A stretch of 64,000 nucleotides of DNA from Pseudomonas marginalis (lineage in GTDB: Bacteria > Pseudomonadota > Gammaproteobacteria > Pseudomonadales > Pseudomonadaceae), in the NCBI RefSeq assembly GCF_900105325.1, contig NZ_FNSU01000001.1, positions 310,001 to 374,000 of the forward strand. The letters are read 5' to 3'. The notes beneath the pieces were generated by a model that was not told the origin of the DNA, searched no databases, and worked only from the letters and a program-made list of their open reading frames with translations. Shown here piece by piece: positions 58,430-64,000 of the stretch (the first letter of the stretch is position 1; each line of letters starts with the position of its first letter). The translations under genes were made by a program, and so were the position numbers.

Positions 58430-59068
58430 TCACGCGTCCTTCTGCTTGGTGCCGAAGATCTTGTCACCGGCATCGCCCAGGCCTGGGATGATGTAACCGT
58501 GTTCGTTCAGGCGCTCATCGATGGAAGCGGTGTAGATCTGCACGTCCGGGTGGGCTTTCTCGACGGCGGCGATGCCTTCGGGCGCGGCCACCAGCACCAT
58601 GGCGCGGATGTCCCGGCAACCGGCTTTTTTCAGCAGGTCGATGGTGGCAACCATGGAGCTGCCGGTAGCGAGCATCGGGTCGATGATCATGGCCAGGCGC
58701 TCGTTGATTTCCGGTACGAGTTTTTCCAGATAGGTGTGGGCCTGCAGGGTTTCTTCGTTGCGGGCGACGCCGACGGCGCTGACCTTGGCGCCCGGGATCA
58801 GGCTGAGCACGCCTTCGAGCATGCCGATACCGGCACGCAGGATCGGCACCACGGTAATTTTCTTACCGGCGATTTTCTCGACCTGGACAGTGCCTGCCCA
58901 ACCTTCGATGTCGTAGGTTTCCAGGGGCAAATCTTTGGTGGCTTCGTAAGTGAGCAGCGCTCCAACTTCCTGAGCAAGCTCACGGAAATTCTTCGTGCTG
59001 ATGTCGGCACGGCGCATAAGGCCGAGTTTGTGTCGGATCAGCGGGTGGCGGATCTCGCGAGTGGGCAT
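58430..59068 (-). CDS. upp: Uracil phosphoribosyltransferase
   Basis: The 212-residue enzyme converts uracil and PRPP to UMP. The PRPP-binding motif is MIIDPMLATGSSMVATI (about residue 125), VPILRAGIGMLEG is the flexible-loop region, and GYIIPGLGDAGDKIFGT is the uracil-binding end. MPTREIRHPLIRHKLG is the family start, so I use 59068. uraA follows two bases after the stop codon. Confidence 0.97.
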   Translation of the reverse strand: MPTREIRHPLIRHKLGLMRRADISTKNFRELAQEVGALLTYEATKDLPLETYDIEGWAGTVQVEKIAGKKITVVPILRAGIGMLEGVLSLIPGAKVSAVGVARNEETLQAHTYLEKLVPEINERLAMIIDPMLATGSSMVATIDLLKKAGCRDIRAMVLVAAPEGIAAVEKAHPDVQIYTASIDERLNEHGYIIPGLGDAGDKIFGTKQKDA

Positions 59069-59231
59069 GGGAAAGGCTCCGGCGGCGGGCAAAAAAACCG
59101 GCCTAGATTAATCTATCCGAGGGTGTTGTCCTATAGACATCTAGTACGTTAGTCCATTAAGGCTTGCTCGGAGCGCATGAGAAGCGTACCTTCGCCCGCT
59201 TTTCTTGCCACAGCACCCCTTGGAGAGCGCC

Positions 59232-59789
59232 ATGTCCGCTGATCTCGAGCATATCCGTCAAATCATGCGCGAGGCTGACTGCCTGTACACCGAAGCGCAA
59301 GTCGAAGCAGCGATCGCTAAGGTTGGCGCACACATCACCCGCGAAATGGCCGACACCAACCCGGTGGTCTTCTGCGTGATGAACGGTGGCCTGATCTTTG
59401 CCGGCAAATTGCTGACTCACCTGCAGTTCCCGTTGGAAGCGTCCTACCTGCACGCCACTCGCTATCGCAACGAAACCAGCGGTGGCGACCTGTTCTGGAA
59501 AGCCAAGCCGGAAGTTTCGTTCATCGACCGCGATGTGCTGATCATCGACGACATCCTTGATGAGGGCCACACCCTGGGCGCGATCATCGACTTCTGCAAA
59601 CACGCTGGCGCACGTAAGGTGCACACCGCCGTGCTGATCGACAAAGACCACGACCGCAAGGCCCGTCCCGAGTTGAAAGCCGATTTCGTCGGCCTGCCGT
59701 GCATCGATCGCTACATCTTCGGTTACGGTATGGATTACAAGGGCTACTGGCGCAACGCCAATGGAATCTACGCCGTCAAAGGTATGTAA
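59232..59789 (+). CDS. hpt: Hypoxanthine-guanine phosphoribosyltransferase
   Basis: The 185-residue purine salvage enzyme has the PRPP motif VLIIDDILDEGHTLGAI (about residues 100-116) and the base-binding region DFVGLPCIDRYIFGYGMDYKGYWRN. MSADLEHIRQIMREAD is the family start; the reading frame is open nine codons upstream. It is divergent from upp with a 163-base promoter region between, so purine and pyrimidine salvage genes sit head to head. Confidence 0.95.
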   Translation: MSADLEHIRQIMREADCLYTEAQVEAAIAKVGAHITREMADTNPVVFCVMNGGLIFAGKLLTHLQFPLEASYLHATRYRNETSGGDLFWKAKPEVSFIDRDVLIIDDILDEGHTLGAIIDFCKHAGARKVHTAVLIDKDHDRKARPELKADFVGLPCIDRYIFGYGMDYKGYWRNANGIYAVKGM

Positions 59790-59792
59790 CCT

Positions 59793-60260
59793 ATGACTCG
59801 CTTTCTTGATCAGACGCTGTTTGCCGAGTTGGCCGAGAAAGCGGGCGCCAGCCCCCGTGGCCGGCATCATCACAACTTTCATCAGATGGAAGAACCGTGC
59901 CATCGCCTGGCCGTGGGCCTGCAGCCCAGCACGTATGTGCCGCCACATCGGCACTTGAGCGCGGATAAGGCGGAAACCTTGCTGGTCCTCCAGGGGCGCT
60001 TGGGCTTGCTGGTGTTCAGCGACACCGGCGAGGTGCTCGCCAAGCGCGTGATGCAGGCCGGCGGCGAATGCTCGGGCGTCGACCTGCCGCCCGGCGTGTT
60101 CCATGGCCTGGTGGTGCTCGCCCCCGACACGGTGATGTTCGAGTGCAAGGCCGGGCCTTATCGGCCGGTGGGCGAAGGCGAACTGGCCGATTGGGCGCCC
60201 CGTGAAGGCGACGCCAATGTGGCCGAGTATCAACGCTGGATGCTTGCCCAGTTCGATTGA
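59793..60260 (+). CDS. WbuC family cupin-fold metalloprotein
   Basis: The 155-residue cupin has a likely metal site: HHHNFH near residue 26 and PPHRHLSADKAETLLVLQG (about residues 50-68), then PPGVFHGLVVLAPDT for the third histidine. WbuC proteins are found near O-antigen genes or alone; the reaction is not established. It is three bases after hpt and probably cotranscribed with it. Confidence 0.85.
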   Translation: MTRFLDQTLFAELAEKAGASPRGRHHHNFHQMEEPCHRLAVGLQPSTYVPPHRHLSADKAETLLVLQGRLGLLVFSDTGEVLAKRVMQAGGECSGVDLPPGVFHGLVVLAPDTVMFECKAGPYRPVGEGELADWAPREGDANVAEYQRWMLAQFD

Positions 60261-60295
60261 GCTACAGTGCTGGGCCACCTCTTGCGGAGCGGCCC

Positions 60296-60781
60296 ATGAG
60301 CCTGTTGATACGCACCTGCGCCGCCCTGGCGTTGACCCTCAGTCTGCCGCTGGCTGCGGCGCCTGCGCCGATGCATGCGCAGTTCCTGCCGCCGGACGAT
60401 CTGACCCTGCGCGCCGAAACCCCTGACCAGCAGCAACTGCTGCAAGTCACCGAATATGCGGTGGTGGTGGGCAACCAGCGTCAATCCACGCAACAACCGA
60501 TCCCGGTGACCTCGCCGCTGATGATCCGTCTCAAGGGCAAGTCCCTGAACAAAGGCGCGACTATCAGCCAGGTGGTGCTCAACTTCGATGCCGAAAGCAA
60601 AAGCTTGAAAAAGCCGGTCTACGATGACAAGAGCAAAACCTTGACCCTGTCCTACCCGGTGGCCCAGTACCGAGTGATTGTCGACCTGCTGCGCAATGAC
60701 GCGGTGTATGTGCAGTTCCTCAGTTACGCCAACGGGCATGTCTGGGCGGATTTGCATACCGGTGCTGTTCGTAGCAAATAG
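60296..60781 (+). CDS. Predicted periplasmic protein of unknown function
   Basis: The 161-residue protein has a signal peptide (MSLLIRTCAALALTLSLPLAAA) and a soluble, beta-rich mature part with no cysteine. Its centre (VTSPLMIRLKGKSLNKGATISQVVLNFD) and end (VDLLRNDAVYVQFLSYANGHVWADLHTG) do not match a family I can name with confidence. The upstream region GCGGAGCGGCCC precedes the ATG at 60296. It lies in the conserved hpt-to-mqo interval. Confidence 0.78.
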   Translation: MSLLIRTCAALALTLSLPLAAAPAPMHAQFLPPDDLTLRAETPDQQQLLQVTEYAVVVGNQRQSTQQPIPVTSPLMIRLKGKSLNKGATISQVVLNFDAESKSLKKPVYDDKSKTLTLSYPVAQYRVIVDLLRNDAVYVQFLSYANGHVWADLHTGAVRSK

Positions 60782-60790
60782 CAAAAACAC

Positions 60791-60839
60791 TGAAGAACCA
60801 ATGTGGGAAGGGCTTGCCCCCGTCCACATTGGTTCTTCA
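60791..60839. repeat. Perfect 16-bp hairpin with REP-like loop
   Basis: TGAAGAACCAATGTGG pairs perfectly with CCACATTGGTTCTTCA; the loop holds GGGCTTGCCCCC, the REP core. It begins nine bases after the preceding stop codon and may serve as its transcript end, though no T-run follows. Confidence 0.8.
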
Positions 60840-60910
60840 CCGCTTTCGAAGCCTGCGCCTCGCAGGTAGACTTCAAACCCCGTGTAAATGTCTGCTGGCT
60901 GGAGTCGGTA

Positions 60911-61198
60911 ATGCGTAAAGATAAGAAACAGGTGATTGGTGACGAGATCGGCGACGACCAGATCAAGTTGTTCCTGGACTTCGAGCCGGTTGACGCGACT
61001 TCCCCGTCCCTGCACAAACTGATCAAGGCCTACCGTGGCCTGCGTATCGACGACTTCGAACGCTTCCTGGTTTTCTTCAAGGCGGCCGGTTTGGACCTGG
61101 ATGGCAAGGATGAGCACGGCCAGACCTTTGTCGACCTGATCAAGGACCAGCGCAACGCCGCCGACTATATCGAGCTGATCGACAACGCCCGCGGCTGA
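60911..61198 (+). CDS. Conserved small protein of the PA4642 family
   Basis: The 95-residue acidic protein (MRKDKKQVIGDEIGDDQIKL) matches, from memory, a family named after P. aeruginosa PA4642, next to mqoB there too. The sequence DLDGKDEHGQTFVDLIKDQRNAADYI resembles a short ankyrin-like or EF-rich helix pair, but no function is known. The ATG at 60911 is preceded by CTGGAGTCGGTA. A strong terminator follows 15 bases after the stop codon. Confidence 0.85.
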   Translation: MRKDKKQVIGDEIGDDQIKLFLDFEPVDATSPSLHKLIKAYRGLRIDDFERFLVFFKAAGLDLDGKDEHGQTFVDLIKDQRNAADYIELIDNARG

Positions 61199-61213
61199 TT
61201 ATTCCCGGCCACA

Positions 61214-61252
61214 AAAAACGCCCCGTTCTCATCGCGAGAACGGGGCGTTTTT
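61214..61252 (+). terminator. Bidirectional rho-independent terminator
   Basis: ACGCCCCGTTCTC and GAGAACGGGGCGT form a thirteen-base-pair stem with an ATCGC loop, with an A-run before and a T-run after. It serves the PA4642-like gene and could also stop transcripts from mqo. Confidence 0.93.
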
Positions 61253-61261
61253 GCTTTTTAC

Positions 61262-61360
61262 TGTAGGAGCGAGCTTGCTCGCGAAAAAACAGAGAACGCC
61301 GCGTTAAACCAGATGCGCTGCGTTATCGTTAACGATCTTCGCGAGCAAGCTCGCTCCTAC
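61262..61360. repeat. REPIN overlapping the 3' end of mqo
   Basis: The left arm TGTAGGAGCGAGCTTGCTCG starts at 61262 and the inverted right arm ends at 61360. The right arm and part of the spacer lie inside the mqo coding frame, supplying its last codons and stop codon. Confidence 0.92.
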
Positions 61361-62855
61361 CGGTCTCGGCGGCAGATTCAACCAGTTCGAGGCTGATGTT
61401 GTTCTGCGTATTGATCTTGCGATACAGCTCGGCATTAGTCTCCAGGACCTTCTCCCGTGCCGGGAAGATCTCGTGCAGCTTGGTCGCCCACTCACCGGCA
61501 GTTTTCTGCGGGAAGCACCGCTCGATCAGTTCCAGCATGATCGACACGGTCACCGAAGCGCCTGGGGACGCACCCAGCAGTGCTGCCAGTGAGCCATCTT
61601 TAGCCGCGACCAGCTCGGTGCCAAATTGCAGCACGCCGCCTTTCTTCGGGTCTTTCTTGATGATCTGCACCCGTTGGCCGGCCACTTCCAGGCGCCAGTC
61701 TTCGGCTTTCGCTTCGGGGTAGAAGCGACGCAGGGATTCCAGGCGCTGCTCCATGGACTGCATCACTTCGCTGACCAGGTACTTGGTCAGGTCCATGTTG
61801 TCGCGGGCCACGGCCAGCATCGGGCCAATGTTGCCGGCGCGAACCGACAGCGGCAGGTCGAGGAACGAGCCGTGCTTGAGGAACTTGGTGGTGAAGCCGG
61901 CGTAGGGCCCGAACAGCAGGGATTTCTTGCCGTCGACTACGCGGGTGTCCAGGTGCGGCACGGACATCGGCGGCGAGCCCACGGCGGCCTGGCTGTAGAC
62001 CTTGGCCTGGTGGTGCTTGACCACTTCCGGGTTGTCGCAACGCAGCCACTGGCCGCTGACCGGGAAACCGCCAAACCCTTTGCTTTCTTCGATACCCGAG
62101 GCCTGCAGCAGCGGCAGGGCCGCGCCACCGGCGCCGAGGAACACGAACTTGGCGTCCACTTCGCGGCTGTTGCCGCTGTTGACGTCCTTGATGCTCACGG
62201 TCCAGCCTGCGCCGTTACGCTTGAGGCCGGTCACGCGCTTGCTGTACTTGACCTGAGCGTCCGGGGAGCTGGTCAGGTGAGTGAGCAACTGGTTGGTCAG
62301 GGCGCCGAAGTTGACGTCGGTGCCGTTCATCACACGGGTGGCCGCGATTTTTTCGTCGAGCGGGCGCCCCGGCATCATCAGCGGCATCCACTCGGCCATT
62401 TCGCTGCGGTCTTCGGTGTAGTGCATGTCCGAGAACGCATGGTGCTGGCTGAGGGTTTCAAAGCGCTTCCTGAGGAACTCCACGCCTTTTTCGCCCTGCA
62501 CGAAGCTCAGGTGCGGCACCGGGCTGATAAAGGACTTGGACGAGCCAAAGGTGCCCTTCCTGGTCAGGTAGGCCCAGAACTGCTTCGACACCTCGAACTG
62601 GGTGTTGATGTGCACGGCTTTCTTGATGTCGATGGAGCCATCGGCGGCCTGGGGCGTGTAGTTCAGCTCACACAGCCCGGCGTGACCGGTACCGGCGTTG
62701 TTCCACGGGTTGGAACTTTCCGCGGCACCCGAGTCCATCAGCTCAACGACTTCCAGCTTGAGGCCGGGGTCGAGCTCTTTGAGCAGTACGGCCAGGGTGG
62801 CACTCATGATGCCGGCCCCTACCAGTACTACGTCGACTGCTTCGTTATGCGCCAT
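61329..62855 (-). CDS. mqo: Malate:quinone oxidoreductase, with REP-encoded C-terminal tail
   Basis: The 508-residue FAD enzyme oxidises malate to oxaloacetate and reduces quinone at the inner membrane. The Rossmann motif VDVVLVGAGIMSATLAVLL is at residues 8-26, then SSNPWNNAGTGHAGLCELNY and VFLGAGGAALPLLQ. The body of the protein follows the family to about LELVESAAE. The last residues TGRSELAREDR are the translation of a REP arm, so the original stop was replaced by one inside the repeat. The tail is probably harmless. The gene is convergent with the PA4642-like gene. Confidence 0.95.
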   Translation of the reverse strand: MAHNEAVDVVLVGAGIMSATLAVLLKELDPGLKLEVVELMDSGAAESSNPWNNAGTGHAGLCELNYTPQAADGSIDIKKAVHINTQFEVSKQFWAYLTRKGTFGSSKSFISPVPHLSFVQGEKGVEFLRKRFETLSQHHAFSDMHYTEDRSEMAEWMPLMMPGRPLDEKIAATRVMNGTDVNFGALTNQLLTHLTSSPDAQVKYSKRVTGLKRNGAGWTVSIKDVNSGNSREVDAKFVFLGAGGAALPLLQASGIEESKGFGGFPVSGQWLRCDNPEVVKHHQAKVYSQAAVGSPPMSVPHLDTRVVDGKKSLLFGPYAGFTTKFLKHGSFLDLPLSVRAGNIGPMLAVARDNMDLTKYLVSEVMQSMEQRLESLRRFYPEAKAEDWRLEVAGQRVQIIKKDPKKGGVLQFGTELVAAKDGSLAALLGASPGASVTVSIMLELIERCFPQKTAGEWATKLHEIFPAREKVLETNAELYRKINTQNNISLELVESAAETGRSELAREDR

Positions 62856-63583
62856 TTAACGCGTCTCCAAAATCTGCAGCACCAAATTGACGGCATGACT
62901 GCCAGGAGTGACGGGGCGTTTCACGTGTTGCCCCAGGTTACCCATGGCCAGGATCGCCATGTCCGTTTCGCAATTCCTTGCACATTCAGCACACGCTTCC
63001 TGCCCGGCCTGATCTGCCTATGAACGCATTCATGGGCGCCTGTGGCAATTCGACTTATGGTCAAAGCGTGCGATTCGTGCAATCAATCCGTAGCGGACAG
63101 GCTCAAGCTCCGGTGTTTGCGGAGTACTCGGGCCTGTGTGGTTGGGCTGTTCCAGACGCTGATGGTGCTTGTACAAACGCCAAACTATTCATTTGCTCGC
63201 CACACTCTTGTGAAGTTGTGAAAACCCGTTTTTTTCACGCTCTTTTGAAGACGTGAACCTCAAAAAAGGGCTGCCCCGGCCTGGCACCTGGCCCGCAAAC
63301 CTCTGCCGACACGCGGCAAAACGGGCAAACAACTCAAGTGGCCGAGCGCAATGGCAGCTCTGGCAGATTCGGTAAAGGCGGGTGGTTTGCAAAGGAAACA
63401 GCAAGCGCGCCAGCTTCACAGGATCTGTGTGGGCGGCTCTCTGTGGGCGATTCTTGGGGTTAATACCGAGGCATTAACGATGCTGCGAGGCCCGATCAGG
63501 AGACGTCCTTATAATCGGGGGGAGATTGTAGCGAAGAACGCCGGGGAAATGGGCGGGTTTTATGACTTTTATTAGGCGTTCGG
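62856..63583. other. Long intergenic stretch with no convincing gene
   Basis: This 728-base region upstream of mqo contains several short open frames, none with both a ribosome-binding site and recognisable protein character. It has an A/T-rich hairpin at 63218-63237 (GTGAAAA with TTTTTTCAC) and a two-part hairpin at 63491-63518 (CCCGAT with ATCGGG, inner AGGA with TCCT) containing TATAAT. The mqo promoter must lie near 62860-63000. A non-coding RNA is possible but not shown. Confidence 0.4.
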
Positions 63584-63817
63584 TCAGGCGGCCAACGCCT
63601 GGTGACGTAGCGACCGCGCAGGGCGTGGGCTTACACGGGCGCGGGCCGGCAACGGATGATGCATCCAGCTCAGGCGAATTTCTTCGATTTCCACCCAGCC
63701 TTCGCCGACGGGAGGCTGGCAGCACGCTTTGAACGCCTGGCAACGGCCTTGCGCATCGAGCAGGGCGAACTGGCGAAGGGCGGGCTTGCGCGTAAACAGC
63801 GACCAGAGAAAATGCAT
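63584..63817 (-). CDS. Small conserved-looking Pseudomonas protein of unknown function
   Basis: The 77-residue protein starts MHFLWSLFTRKPALRQFALLD and has CQAFKACCQPPVGEGWVEIEEIRLSWMHHPLP in the middle and a basic end. AGGAGG lies nine bases before this ATG on the minus strand, which decides the start; the longer open frame upstream has no such site. I recall similar small proteins in other pseudomonads but know no function. The composition suggests a small cytoplasmic protein. Confidence 0.7.
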   Translation of the reverse strand: MHFLWSLFTRKPALRQFALLDAQGRCQAFKACCQPPVGEGWVEIEEIRLSWMHHPLPARARVSPRPARSLRHQALAA

Positions 63818-64000
63818 GGCGATCAACCTCCTGAGATTGAGGCCAAGCATGCCTGCTTCGGATGACGAGCCCATGTAACGGCTATGACATATCGGTGACA
63901 TCGAACCGCAGGCGACGCCCCGGGTCACAGGTTGTAACTGACGCTAGTTCCCTGCAGGGGCGCCCCGCTATACTGCCGGCCTGTCGGTACCTGATTTCTG
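63818..64000. other. Upstream region of the last small gene, window end
   Basis: Nothing but presumed promoter DNA is visible here. No further gene start can be supported before the window edge. Confidence 0.4.

Noticed and set aside
57150..58496. 448-codon open frame opposite uraA
   Set aside because: It is the complement of a membrane protein gene and its composition (His, Arg, Gln rich) is typical of such shadows.
63189..63419. 76-codon minus-strand frame between mqo and the last small gene
   Set aside because: It is Arg/Cys rich without a ribosome-binding site and includes an A/T hairpin, so coding is doubtful.
63510..63515. TATAAT as a forward promoter
   Set aside because: No -35 at the proper distance and no forward gene follows; it lies inside a hairpin.
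63351..63575. 74-codon plus-strand frame upstream of mqo
   Set aside because: It has no ribosome-binding site or recognisable sequence, and it overlaps the hairpin region.
1..64000. Search for tRNA, rRNA, CRISPR arrays, integrase/attachment sites or prophage
   Set aside because: No cloverleaf-like sequence, array of spaced repeats, or phage gene was recognised; the only mobile element seen is the IS481-type insertion plus REPINs.

Overview
This window is chromosomal DNA from a Pseudomonas, most like the P. fluorescens group. The evidence is GC-rich coding sequence with dense REP/REPIN palindromes of at least three subfamilies, a fagA-fumC-orfX-sodA cluster, an rpoN-hpf-ptsN-rapZ-ptsO cluster, a Ttg2/Mla-type operon followed by murA-hisGDC, and a P. 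fluorescens-type phosphatidylcholine phospholipase C. I see no rRNA, tRNA, CRISPR or prophage. Most of the window is conserved housekeeping DNA, and from memory the gene order resembles blocks around PA4427-PA4435, PA4447-PA4485 and PA4640-PA4647 of P. aeruginosa.

Layout. 1-8.3 kb: a truncated GlxA-type AraC regulator, an acyl-CoA dehydrogenase, an aldo/keto reductase (Tas), ribosomal proteins L13/S9, the cytochrome bc1 complex (petABC) and sspAB. 8.3-19.2 kb is an accessory segment between two conserved blocks: a FadR-type regulator; a minus-strand pair made of an 80-residue carrier-protein-like protein and a phospholipase C with a LexA-type SOS box on its promoter; a complete D-galactarate route (kdgD, ketoglutarate semialdehyde dehydrogenase, MFS permease, garD); an AEC transporter, a PcaC-like protein, an unusual CaCA exchanger and a small RlpA-like lipoprotein. 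19.6-20.9 kb: an IS481-type element inserted in a REPIN.

21-48.6 kb is cell-envelope and core metabolism: gatCAB, mreBCD, maf, rng, yhdP, a nitrilase, tldD/pmbA with darP between them, the Fur-regulated fagA-fumC-orfX-sodA operon, a ZIP transporter, and the long minus-strand series kdsD-kdsC-lptCAB-rpoN-hpf-ptsN-rapZ-ptsO. 48.9-56.9 kb: mlaFEDCB, ibaG, murA, hisG, hisD, hisC. 57-64 kb: uraA, upp, hpt, wbuC, two small conserved proteins, mqo and a small gene of unknown function.

How genes work together. GarD, KdgD and the semialdehyde dehydrogenase take galactarate to 2-oxoglutarate, probably under the upstream FCD regulator, because its own upstream region carries the same 10-base half-site as the palindrome in front of kdgD. 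LptABC, KdsC/D and Mla together serve outer-membrane asymmetry. UraA/Upp/Hpt are base salvage.

Most notable observations: the promoter of the phospholipase gene with a perfect CTGT-N8-ACAG box just downstream of its -10; the CaCA protein that has lost the ion-binding glutamate in both alpha repeats; REP DNA that supplies the C-terminus and stop codon of malate:quinone oxidoreductase; nested REPINs; and non-standard start codons for mreC (ATT) and possibly the antiporter gene (CTG).
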